Below are positions 25,535 to 33,563 of a stretch of 64,000 nt of DNA, one piece after another (the first letter of the stretch is position 1; the number at the start of each line of letters is the position of its first letter). Source of the DNA: Bog-473 sp035552395. Its GTDB lineage: Bacteria > Actinomycetota > Acidimicrobiia > Acidimicrobiales > RAAP-2. The notes beneath the pieces were generated by a model. The model was not told the DNA's origin and did not search any database. It saw only the letters and a list, made by a program, of their open reading frames with translations. The stretch covers positions 1 through 64,000 of the forward strand of contig DASZLL010000112.1 of assembly GCA_035552395.1 (NCBI GenBank), given 5' to 3'. A program made the translations under genes and the position numbers.

Positions 25535-26887
25535 GTGAGCACCCAAGTGACGATTGTGGGCGGCGGCAGCTATCAGTGGGCACCCGAACTGATGGCCGAT
25601 CTCTTCGGGACCCCGGCGCTGGCCGGCATGCATCTCGTGCTCGAGGACATCGACCCTTCACCGCTGCCCAAGATGGAGGCGCTGGCGCACCAGCTCAGTG
25701 ACACGATGGGTGCCAAGGCCACGGTCGCCACCACGACGGACCTGGGCGCAGCGCTCGAAGGCGCGGACTTCGTGATCGTGTGTATCTCGACCGGCGGGTT
25801 TCGTTCCATGGCGGTCGATCTCGACGTGCCCGCCCGGCTCGGCATCACCCAGACGGTCGGTGACACGGTCGGGCCCGGGGGGATCAACCGGTCGCTGCGC
25901 AATATCCCCGTCCTGGTCGGCATCGGCAAGGCGATGGAGGAGCACTGCCCCGACGCATGGCTGTTCAACATCACGAACCCGATGACGTGCCTGACGCGCG
26001 CGGTGTGCCGGGAGACGGGGATCAAGACGGTGGGCCTGTGCCACGAGGTTGGGAACTTCTGCATGGACCTGGCCATCGCGTGCGGGAGACCGTTCGAATC
26101 GGTCACCTGCTCGGTGACCGGCATTAACCACTTTCCGGTGCTCACCGCGCTCGAAGTCGACGGGATCGACGGGTTCGACGTGCTGCGCAAGCTGGTCGAC
26201 GAGGTGGGAGGGCTCGAATCCCTGCGGCCGTCGCCGGGCCGGCCGGAGGCCGAGAAGTTCTCCAAGCGCGACTTCGCCGAACGTCACCTCTTCAAACTGA
26301 CCCTGTTGGATCGCTGGGGCACCTTCCCGGCGGCGGGCGACCGGCACATCGCCGAGTTCGTGTCGTTCGCGCTCACGCCCGAGTCCGACTGGGGCGCGGC
26401 GTACAACATCGGGCTCAGCCCGATCTCCAAGCGCGAGGAGCACCAATCCGAGTACGTGGCGGACGTCGATGCGTGGCTGGCTGGGACGAAGGACCTGCAG
26501 ACCTGGCAGTCGGGTGAGCTGCCGTCGCCGATGATCCAGGCCATGCTGAGTGGCGAGCCGTTCGAGGCCCCGGTGAACATCCCGAACACCGGCCAAGGTG
26601 TCGGCCTGCCGCCAGACGTCGTGCTCGAGTCCATTTGTGTCATCGACGGTGACGGCATCCGTGGCCGGGACCGTGCTGCGCTGCCGGCGCCCTACGACGA
26701 GATCGTGCGCCGCCACGTCGCCACGCAGGAGCTGACGGTCGAGGCCGGCTTGCGAGGTGACCGCCGCCTGGCGGGGGAGGCCTTTGCCCTCGATCCGCTG
26801 GCGGGCCGGGGCGATCTCGGCACCATGGAGGCCATGGTGGACGAGCTGCTGGCCGGCACGGCCGAGTGGCTGCCGCAGTTCGCGTAG
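25535..26887 (+). CDS. Family 4 glycoside hydrolase (NAD- and metal-dependent)
   Basis: A 450-residue enzyme that cleaves glycosides by an NAD-assisted oxidation-elimination rather than by acid/base hydrolysis. The NAD loop VTIVGGGSYQWAPEL is at 5-19, NITNPMTCLTRA at 145-156, and metal ligands are Cys169 (GLCHEV) and His199 (GINHF). CHEV differs from the CHSV of melibiases and the CN-x-P of 6-phospho-glucosidases, so this is not an assigned subgroup; glucuronide and related acids are also GH4 substrates. It is first in the catabolic cluster and starts at GTG 25535. Confidence 0.85.
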   Translation: MSTQVTIVGGGSYQWAPELMADLFGTPALAGMHLVLEDIDPSPLPKMEALAHQLSDTMGAKATVATTTDLGAALEGADFVIVCISTGGFRSMAVDLDVPARLGITQTVGDTVGPGGINRSLRNIPVLVGIGKAMEEHCPDAWLFNITNPMTCLTRAVCRETGIKTVGLCHEVGNFCMDLAIACGRPFESVTCSVTGINHFPVLTALEVDGIDGFDVLRKLVDEVGGLESLRPSPGRPEAEKFSKRDFAERHLFKLTLLDRWGTFPAAGDRHIAEFVSFALTPESDWGAAYNIGLSPISKREEHQSEYVADVDAWLAGTKDLQTWQSGELPSPMIQAMLSGEPFEAPVNIPNTGQGVGLPPDVVLESICVIDGDGIRGRDRAALPAPYDEIVRRHVATQELTVEAGLRGDRRLAGEAFALDPLAGRGDLGTMEAMVDELLAGTAEWLPQFA

Positions 26888-26918
26888 TCGGCGCATCGAG
26901 TCGTCGGGAGGAGCACGC

Positions 26919-27812
26919 ATGCGCATCGGATTCATCGGCCTGGGCGCCATGGGACTGCCGATGGCGGGGCATCTCGTCGCGGCGGGCCACGAGGTGACGG
27001 TGGCCTCGCGCAGCCGAGGCCCGATCGACGCCGCGGTCGCGCAGGGCGCGGCGGACGGGGGTTCGCCGGGTGACGTGGCCGAGGCCTCCGAGGTGATCAT
27101 CCTGTGCGTCCCGAATTCTCCAGACGTCGTCGAGGTGGTCGACGCGATGTTGCCGGTCCTGGGTAAGGGCAAGACCGTCGTCGACAGCTCGACCATCGAT
27201 CCCGAAGTCGAGCGGGCGCAGCACGCCCGGGTCGCCGAGACCGGCGCGCGCTACCTCGACGCCCCGTTGTCGGGCGGGACGGCCGGCGCGCAGAAGGGGA
27301 CCCTGACGCTCATGGTGGGCGGCGACGAGGGCGTGCTCCGCGCCACGGAGCCTGCGCTCGAGCCGTTCTCCGGCCTGATCGTGCACATGGGCGGGCCCGG
27401 CATGGGCCAGGTGGTCAAGCTGTGCAACCAGCTGATCTACGCCGCCCAGATGACAGCCACCGCGGAGGCGACTGCGATGGCCGTGAAGTCGGGAGTCGAT
27501 ATGACCAAACTGTACGAGGTGCTCACGCACGCGACCGGTGACTGCGTGGCCGTGCGGACGCGGCTGCCGGTCGCGGGTGTCGTCCCAGAGAGCCCGGCGT
27601 CCAACGGCTGGCAGCCCGGCTTTATGACCGACCTCATGGCCAAGGACATCGACCTCGCGCTGGCGTTCGCGGCAAATTCCGGTGTCCCGGTCGTCACGAC
27701 CGCCGCCGTGCGCCAGCTGCTCACGGCGGCCAGCACGGCGGGTTACGGGCGCGAGGACTTCTCCGCGGTGGCCAAGGTGGTGCTCGGCCTGGCCGGCGCC
27801 GCGTCGACATGA
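26919..27812 (+). CDS. Beta-hydroxyacid dehydrogenase (3-hydroxyisobutyrate dehydrogenase family)
   Basis: A 297-residue NAD(P)-dependent dehydrogenase from ATG 26919 behind GGGAGGAGC. GFIGLGAMGLPMAGHL at 4-19 binds the cofactor, DAPLSGGTAGAQKGTL at about 114-129 is the substrate signature, and Lys167 in GQVVKLCNQL is the catalytic lysine. Substrates in the family are 3-hydroxyisobutyrate, tartronate semialdehyde, glyoxylate and related 3-oxo acids. In this operon a sugar-acid-derived 3-hydroxy acid is likely. It overlaps the aldolase start by ATGA. Confidence 0.88.
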   Translation: MRIGFIGLGAMGLPMAGHLVAAGHEVTVASRSRGPIDAAVAQGAADGGSPGDVAEASEVIILCVPNSPDVVEVVDAMLPVLGKGKTVVDSSTIDPEVERAQHARVAETGARYLDAPLSGGTAGAQKGTLTLMVGGDEGVLRATEPALEPFSGLIVHMGGPGMGQVVKLCNQLIYAAQMTATAEATAMAVKSGVDMTKLYEVLTHATGDCVAVRTRLPVAGVVPESPASNGWQPGFMTDLMAKDIDLALAFAANSGVPVVTTAAVRQLLTAASTAGYGREDFSAVAKVVLGLAGAAST

Positions 27813-28576
27813 CCCGCGGCGTGGCGTTGCCCACCCCAGCGCTGATCCTGGCCGCGGACCATCGGGCCCGCGCCGTGCTCACGACCGAGAACTGGGCCGA
27901 GTTCTACGGTTCCCTGGCGAAGTCGCTGCCGGCGTGCGACGGGATCCTGGCGACGGCCCAGCCGCTCGAGGGATTGGCGGCGGCTGGCCACCTCACACCC
28001 CGGCACCGGACGTATCTGTCCGTCAACCGCACCGGCCTGGCCGGGTCGGTCTTCGAGTTGGATGACCGCCTCGTCGCCAGCGTGGGCCGCGCCGCGTCAG
28101 ACGGGTGGACGGGGATCAAGCACATGACCCGTATCGACTTCGACGACCCGCTCACCGCGTCGGCGCTCGAGCTGCTCGGGCAGGTGCTCGAGCAGGCGCG
28201 CGCCGCCGGGCTCGAGGCGCTCGTCGAACCGCTCGTGTGGCACGAGGGCCGGGTGCGTCGTGACACCGACTCGATCGTGCTAGCGGCTGTTGTCGCCCAC
28301 GACATGGGGGCACCGGTGATCAAGGTGCCGGTGCCCGCGGCCCCAACCGGCGTCGAACGCCAACGGGCGGTGGCGCGGGTGGTAGCGAGCGTCGGCGTGC
28401 CGGTCCTCTTCCTGGGCGGTCCCCGCGGCGAAGCGGGGCGGGACGCAGTCCTCGACGAGGTGCGCGACGTCATGGAAGGTGGAGGTGCCGGGATGGCCAT
28501 GGGGCGGACCATCTATCAAGACCCCGATCCGGCCGACATGGCGGGCCTCGTGGCGACGCTGGTGCACCCACGATGA
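27809..28576 (+). CDS. Class I aldolase-like (DeoC/LacD/Cgl0158 group)
   Basis: A 255-residue TIM-barrel protein. ALILAADHRARAVL near residue 11, ATAQPLEGL, GIKHMTRIDF, LEALVEPLVW and VIKVPVPAAPTGVERQ give the strand ends; Lys in VIKVP near 172 could be the Schiff-base residue, as in class I aldolases of the DeoC/LacD superfamily. IYQDPDP closes the barrel. The likely reaction is retro-aldol cleavage of a phosphorylated sugar or acid made by the kinase encoded next. It overlaps both neighbours by ATGA, so the three enzymes are co-translated. Confidence 0.72.
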   Translation: MTRGVALPTPALILAADHRARAVLTTENWAEFYGSLAKSLPACDGILATAQPLEGLAAAGHLTPRHRTYLSVNRTGLAGSVFELDDRLVASVGRAASDGWTGIKHMTRIDFDDPLTASALELLGQVLEQARAAGLEALVEPLVWHEGRVRRDTDSIVLAAVVAHDMGAPVIKVPVPAAPTGVERQRAVARVVASVGVPVLFLGGPRGEAGRDAVLDEVRDVMEGGGAGMAMGRTIYQDPDPADMAGLVATLVHPR

Positions 28577-30051
28577 TGATCCTCACCCTCGACTTCGGCA
28601 CGACGGTGACCAAGGTCGGGTTGTGGGGCGACAAAGGCCTGGTGACGATGGCCCGTTCGGAGCTCGCAACCTCGCACCCGCAGGTGGGGTGGACCGAGCA
28701 GGATCCCCTGCGTTGGTGGACGACGACGGTCATCGCTTGTGCCGAGGCGCGAGCCCAGGCGCCGCATGAGTTCGCCGAGGTCGAGGTGGTCGTGTGCTCC
28801 GGGGCCCGCCAGACGTTCGTGCCCCTGACCGCCAAGGGCGACCCCATCGGTAAGGGCATCCTGTGGTCCGACCACCGGGCGGCGGCGTCGGCGCGGACGC
28901 TGGCCGAGCGCATGGGTGGCGACGACATCAACCGGGCCCGGACGGGGATCCCCCTGGACGCCGGCGCGGTGGCGGCCAAGCTGGCCTGGCTGGCCGAACA
29001 CGAGCCTGGGCGGCTCGAGGCCGCCGACCTCATCTTGTCGCCGCGCGACCTGATCATCTTTCGCATGACCGACCAGGTGGTGACCGATGCCACGTTCGCC
29101 TCGCGGAGTGGTCTGTACGACTTCGACGGCAATGCGGTGCGTGAATTGGCGGGCCCGGCTCTCGGGAAGCTTCCGAGCGTCGTCGCGTCCGACACCGTCA
29201 TCGGCCAGTTGAAGCCGGTTCCCGGTGCCGAGCTCGGCCTGCGGCCCGGCATACCGGTCGTGATCGGAGCCGGTGACCGCCAGTGCGAGGTCCTTGGTTC
29301 TGGCGCCTCGGAGGACAGGCCGATGGTCAGCTGGGGAACCACCGCCAACGTGTCGGTCCCCGTGCAAGAAAGGCCGGTTCCGTCGCCCTTGGGCGCGGTG
29401 GTGACCCGGGGCGCCGACGGGGGATGGCTCCTCGAAGGTGGGCTCTCGGCCGCGGGCTCGTTCCTCGCCTGGCTCGGACGGCTGCTCGACAAAACGCCCG
29501 ACGAGCTCGCCCGTATGGCCACGCAGAGCCCTCCCGGCGCGCGCGGGGTGGTCGCCGTGCCCTGGCTCGACGGAGCCCGCGCCCCCTGGTGGCGAGACGA
29601 CGCGCGGGCGGGGTTCATGGGGCTCGGCGCCGCCCACGGGGCGAGCGACCTGGCCCGGGCCGTGATCGAAGCAGTGGCGTGGGACGTGCTGCGAGTCATG
29701 GAGGTGGTGACGGTCGGGCGCCTCGGCGGATCGACCGCGGCGGGCGTGACGCTCGGCGGTGCGGGGACGGGCCTGCCCGTCTGGGTCGAGGTGCTCACCT
29801 CGGTCCTCGGAGTGCCCGCGACGCGGCGGCGCTCGGGCGAGGCGGCTTCGGCCGGCGCCGCCCTGCTGGCGGGCAAGGCCCTCGGCATGGGTCTGTCGCT
29901 CGATGACCTCGACCCGGTGGTCGGGGTCATCGAGCCCGAAGCCGACGCGGTCGAGGTGTACCGCGACCTGCGGCCCCAAGTCGACCACGTGGCCATTGCG
30001 GTGCTGGAGGCCACAGCATCGCTGCCTGGCGCAGCGCGAACCGAGCTCTGA
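28573..30051 (+). CDS. FGGY-family carbohydrate kinase
   Basis: A 492-residue sugar kinase of the actin/hexokinase fold. TLDFGTTVTKVGLW at the N terminus is the phosphate-1 loop, ILWSDHRAAASA is the FGGY substrate-side signature, VIGAGDRQCEVLGSG holds the catalytic Asp, and GGAGTGLPVWVEVLTSVLGVP the adenosine loop. Family substrates include xylulose, ribulose, gluconate, rhamnulose and erythritol; this protein is not specifically any of them by sequence. Start ATG 28573 overlaps the aldolase stop. Six bases separate it from the LarA-like gene. Confidence 0.87.
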   Translation: MMILTLDFGTTVTKVGLWGDKGLVTMARSELATSHPQVGWTEQDPLRWWTTTVIACAEARAQAPHEFAEVEVVVCSGARQTFVPLTAKGDPIGKGILWSDHRAAASARTLAERMGGDDINRARTGIPLDAGAVAAKLAWLAEHEPGRLEAADLILSPRDLIIFRMTDQVVTDATFASRSGLYDFDGNAVRELAGPALGKLPSVVASDTVIGQLKPVPGAELGLRPGIPVVIGAGDRQCEVLGSGASEDRPMVSWGTTANVSVPVQERPVPSPLGAVVTRGADGGWLLEGGLSAAGSFLAWLGRLLDKTPDELARMATQSPPGARGVVAVPWLDGARAPWWRDDARAGFMGLGAAHGASDLARAVIEAVAWDVLRVMEVVTVGRLGGSTAAGVTLGGAGTGLPVWVEVLTSVLGVPATRRRSGEAASAGAALLAGKALGMGLSLDDLDPVVGVIEPEADAVEVYRDLRPQVDHVAIAVLEATASLPGAARTEL

Positions 30052-30057
30052 GGGGAC

Positions 30058-31314
30058 GTGCGGGTCGACCTCGCCTTCGGCCGTCATGGCACGTCGGTCG
30101 AGGTGCCCGATTCGGCTGACGTCATCCTTCCCATCGACGCGCCGGCACGGCCCGACGAGGACGCGGCCGTCCGCACGGCGCTGGCGCGTCCGGTGGCCGG
30201 TCTCCCGCTGGCGGCACTGGCCGGGGACGCGCGCCAGGTGGCCGTCGTCTTTCCTGACCTCACCCGGCCCATGCCCAATCGGACAGTGCTGCCGCCACTG
30301 CTCGACGAGCTGGCGCACGCGGGTGTGCCCGACGCCCGGGTGACGTTGCTGTGTGCCACCGGGACCCACCGCCAGGCCACCGCGGCGGAAATGGAGGAGC
30401 TGATCGGCCCCGAGCTCGTGACCCGCTACGGGGTGGTGGACCACGACGCGGGCGGCGATGACCACGTGTCGGTGGGTGAGGTGGACGGCGTACCCATCCG
30501 GCTCCAACGCGAGTACGTCGAGGCCGACCTGCGCATCATCACGGGGTTCGTCGAGCCCCACTTCTTCGCAGGCTTCAGCGGAGGACCGAAGGCGGTGTGC
30601 CCGGGGTTGGCGGCCACCGAGACGATCCTCGAGGCCCACCATCCGCGCCGGATCGCCGACGCCCGGGCCACGTTCCTCATCCGGCGCGGCAATCCGGTGC
30701 ACGACTTCGTGCGTTCTGCGGTCTCGCTCGCTCCGCCGCAGCTGTCCCTCGATGTCGCGATCAACCGGGCTCGCCGGGTCACGGCGGTCTTCGCCGGGCC
30801 GCTGGACGCGGCCCACGACGCCGCCTGCGCGCACGTCGGCGCGGCGGCGCGCCGCGAGGTGGAGGCTCCCTACGACCTCGTCGTCTCAACCAACGGAGGC
30901 CATCCACTCGATCGGAACCTCTACCAGGCCGTCAAGGGAATGGCGGCCGCCGACCGCGTGCGACGCGATGGCGGAACGGTCCTCATGGCAGCGGCGTGCG
31001 GCGACGGCGTGCCGGAAGGTGGCGCGTTCGCGCGACTCTTGGAGGGGGCCGACACGCCGGCGGCCCTCGTGGCGGCGACAGCGGGCCCGGAAATCGATCG
31101 CTGGCAGGCGCAGGTGCTGGGCCGCGTGCTCGAGCGGGGCACCGTCCGCCTGCACAGCGACGGACTGGGTGCGCAGGCGATCCGGACCGCCCAGCTGATC
31201 CCGGCGCCGGACCTCGACGAGGCGGTGGGGGCCACGCTGGCCGCACTAGGTCGCTGGCCGCGGGTGGCCGTGCTGCCTGAAGGGCCGCTCACGGTCGCCA
31301 CCGTGCGCACATGA
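30058..31314 (+). CDS. LarA-family nickel-pincer epimerase/racemase
   Basis: A 418-residue protein of the lactate racemase (LarA, DUF2088) family. His104 (ATGTHR), His168 and Lys178 (VEPHFFAGFSGGPKAV) and His194 align in spacing with the His108, His174, Lys184 and His200 of Lactobacillus LarA, where Lys184 carries the nickel-pincer nucleotide. The catalytic set is complete, so it should invert a 2-hydroxy acid centre by hydride transfer. Family members include malate racemase and gluconate 2-epimerase, which suits a sugar-acid operon. The cofactor genes larB, larC and larE are not in the window. Start GTG 30058. Confidence 0.82.
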   Translation: MRVDLAFGRHGTSVEVPDSADVILPIDAPARPDEDAAVRTALARPVAGLPLAALAGDARQVAVVFPDLTRPMPNRTVLPPLLDELAHAGVPDARVTLLCATGTHRQATAAEMEELIGPELVTRYGVVDHDAGGDDHVSVGEVDGVPIRLQREYVEADLRIITGFVEPHFFAGFSGGPKAVCPGLAATETILEAHHPRRIADARATFLIRRGNPVHDFVRSAVSLAPPQLSLDVAINRARRVTAVFAGPLDAAHDAACAHVGAAARREVEAPYDLVVSTNGGHPLDRNLYQAVKGMAAADRVRRDGGTVLMAAACGDGVPEGGAFARLLEGADTPAALVAATAGPEIDRWQAQVLGRVLERGTVRLHSDGLGAQAIRTAQLIPAPDLDEAVGATLAALGRWPRVAVLPEGPLTVATVRT

Positions 31315-31320
31315 TCGATT

Positions 31321-31338
31321 CCTGACGTTGGTGTCAGG
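31321..31338. promoter_or_regulatory. Inverted repeat next to the transporter promoter
   Basis: CCTGAC, six-base centre, GTCAGG, ending two bases before the -10 hexamer TAGAGT. Its location over the -35 region suggests an operator for a TetR- or GntR-type repressor. No regulator gene is beside the cluster. Confidence 0.4.
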
Positions 31339-31339
31339 T

Positions 31340-31345
31340 TAGAGT
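31340..31345 (+). promoter_or_regulatory. -10 element of the transporter sub-operon
   Basis: TAGAGT, nine bases before GTG 31355, with no Shine-Dalgarno sequence. It would allow the transporter genes to be expressed separately from the enzymes. Confidence 0.35.
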
Positions 31346-31354
31346 CCTGCACCA

Positions 31355-33559
31355 GTGCCCAGCGAGCCGCTGTTCGACTTCGCGGTCCCGGAGGACCTGC
31401 TACGCGAAGCGGTCACGCAGATCAGGGACCCGGACGTGGTGGCGGACATCGCAGTCATGCCGGGCACCGGGGAGGGAAAGCCGCCACCGCTCCTCGGCAT
31501 CTTGAAGTCGTCCGGGTATGCGCCGCTCGTCCTCATGACGGCGGCCGCGCTGGTGCCGGGTACGTTCGGCAACGGCATCACGTTGATCGGGCACAACCTG
31601 CAGACGTCGTTCCACATGTCGAACGCGTCGCTCGGCGCGGTCGCCTTCATCGCTCAGGTTTCCCAGCTCCTCTGGGCGGTTCCGCTCGCCGTGTGGGCCG
31701 ACCGGGGCAGCCGCAAGCTGGTGGCCGGCGTCTCGCTGCTGATCTTTGCCGGCTTTGGTGCGCTGATGGCCCTCTCGCCGAACGTGTGGGCCTTCGCCTT
31801 CTTGTACCTCGCGGCGTCGGTCGGCACCGGGGTGAACAACACGGTGCACAACTCGTATCTGTCCGACGCCTACCCGACCGAGGGGCGGGGCCGGATCTTC
31901 AGTTGGCACAACCTGTCGGACCCGCTCTCGCAGACGGTCGGGATCCTGATCTTCGGCTACGTCGTGACAATCGCGCACAACTGGCGCTACGGGCTGCTGG
32001 TGGCGTTGGCCGGAATCCCAATCGGGTTTGCGCTGTTCACGCTCCGCGAGCCCGAGAAGGGGGCCAACGAGAGCAGCCACATTCTCAAGGCGGCGGGCAT
32101 GGACCTGCAGACCCAGCAGGAGAAGGCGCCGCGGGTGCTGTTGGGATCTGCGGTCACCCGGCTGCTGCGGGTGCGTTCGCTGTACTACGAGCTCGTCGCC
32201 GTGGCCATCCTGGGATTTGCGGGGACGGGGGCTCCGTTGTTCGGCAACCTGTTCTTCATCGACAAGTTCCACCTCGACACCGCGGCGCGGAGCGAGGTGT
32301 ACGCCATCATCGGCCTCGCTGCCTTCCTCGGGCTCCCCTTGGCCTACGTCTTCGGCGACCGCTACTTCCGCAAGGCGCCGCAACGACCGCTGATCATCGC
32401 CGGCTTCTGCATCACGGCCTACGGCGGGCTTTACGTCCTCTCGCTGTACATGCCGAAGCTTTGGATGGTGGTGGTGCTGCAGTTCCTGGCGACGGCGGCG
32501 GTGTCCCCGCTCGCCATCTGCATCTTCCTGACTTTGGCCGCCACCGCACCAGCGGAGATGCGCACCATTTGTTTCGCCATGTTCGGCGTCTACTCGCTGG
32601 TCTTCGGCGGCTTCGCCGGCTCGGTGGTGCTCGGCGCAGTCTCCGACGCCATCGGCGGCCTCCACGGGATCATTGTGTCCCTTACCCTGATCGCGCCGGT
32701 CTGCGCCCTCGGCGGTTTCCTGCTGGTCCTGGGCTCGCGCAGCGTGCGCCGAGACATCACTCTGGTGATCGAGGACGTGCTCGAGCGGTACGCGGAGGGT
32801 AAGCGACGTCAAGGCGGCGGGGCCATCCCCGCCCTCCAGGTGCACAACCTCGATTTTTACTACGGCACCAACCAGGTGCTCTTCGACGTGAACCTCGAAG
32901 TGGCCGAGGGCGAGATGGTCGCCCTGCTCGGGACGAACGGCGCCGGGAAGTCGACCCTCCTCCGTGCGGTGTCGGGGCTGGAACACCCCCACCGCGGCGT
33001 GGTCCGGCTCTTCGGTGCAAGCTGCACCTACCTCGAACCCGAGCAGATCATCGACCTGGGTGTGGCCTTGTTGGTGGGCGGCAAAATGACGTTCCCCGGT
33101 CTCAGCGTGCGCGACAACCTGCGCATCGGCGGCCACATACTCCGGCGCGACCGCGCCCGCACCGCCCAGGCCGTCGAGGAGGCGCTCGAGGTGTTTCCCG
33201 AGCTGGCCGCGCGGCTCGACCAACCCGCGGGCACCCTGTCGGGCGGCGAGCAGCAGATGCTGGCCCTGTCGCGCGTGATGATGACGTCGCCTCGGCTGCT
33301 CATGATTGACGAACTGGCGCTGGGTCTGGCCCCGATGACGGTGGAACAGCTCATGGGAATGGTGCGCCGGATCAACGAGTCCGGGACCACCGTGATACTG
33401 GTCGAGCAGAGCCTGAACCGCGCGCTCAGCCTGGCCGACCGGTGCTTCTTCATGGAGCGGGGCGAGATCCGCTTCGACGGCCCCACCGCCGAGCTCATGG
33501 CGCGCGACGACCTGTTACGGCCGGTGTTCCTGGGTACCGCCTCGACTGGCCTGGGGTAA
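31355..33559 (+). CDS. MFS transporter fused to a LivF-type ABC ATPase
   Basis: A single 734-codon frame. Residues 45-460 form a complete 12-helix major facilitator (motif A VWADRGSRKLVAG at 113-125; TYYE-like loops and a second half with FGDRYFRKAPQRP). A charged linker (465-490) joins a LivF-type ATPase at 494-734: Walker A GTNGAGKS 526-533, LSGGEQQML 628-636, Walker B LLMIDEL 648-654 and the LivF-type ILVEQSLNRAL. Walker B has DEL where LivF has DEP. It sits four bases before the LivHM gene. How a secondary carrier and an ABC motor cooperate is unknown; fusion by deletion of a stop is possible. Confidence 0.85.
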   Translation: MPSEPLFDFAVPEDLLREAVTQIRDPDVVADIAVMPGTGEGKPPPLLGILKSSGYAPLVLMTAAALVPGTFGNGITLIGHNLQTSFHMSNASLGAVAFIAQVSQLLWAVPLAVWADRGSRKLVAGVSLLIFAGFGALMALSPNVWAFAFLYLAASVGTGVNNTVHNSYLSDAYPTEGRGRIFSWHNLSDPLSQTVGILIFGYVVTIAHNWRYGLLVALAGIPIGFALFTLREPEKGANESSHILKAAGMDLQTQQEKAPRVLLGSAVTRLLRVRSLYYELVAVAILGFAGTGAPLFGNLFFIDKFHLDTAARSEVYAIIGLAAFLGLPLAYVFGDRYFRKAPQRPLIIAGFCITAYGGLYVLSLYMPKLWMVVVLQFLATAAVSPLAICIFLTLAATAPAEMRTICFAMFGVYSLVFGGFAGSVVLGAVSDAIGGLHGIIVSLTLIAPVCALGGFLLVLGSRSVRRDITLVIEDVLERYAEGKRRQGGGAIPALQVHNLDFYYGTNQVLFDVNLEVAEGEMVALLGTNGAGKSTLLRAVSGLEHPHRGVVRLFGASCTYLEPEQIIDLGVALLVGGKMTFPGLSVRDNLRIGGHILRRDRARTAQAVEEALEVFPELAARLDQPAGTLSGGEQQMLALSRVMMTSPRLLMIDELALGLAPMTVEQLMGMVRRINESGTTVILVEQSLNRALSLADRCFFMERGEIRFDGPTAELMARDDLLRPVFLGTASTGLG

Positions 33560-33563
33560 CGGG

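Noticed and set aside
25535..26887. Naming the GH4 gene melA
   Set aside because: The metal-site motif is CHEV rather than the melibiase CHSV, and the operon differs from melibiose operons, so substrate assignment would be a guess.
28516..30834. A 772-codon open frame on the minus strand
   Set aside because: It is antisense to the FGGY kinase and LarA genes, lacks motifs and shows the composition of a GC-rich shadow frame.
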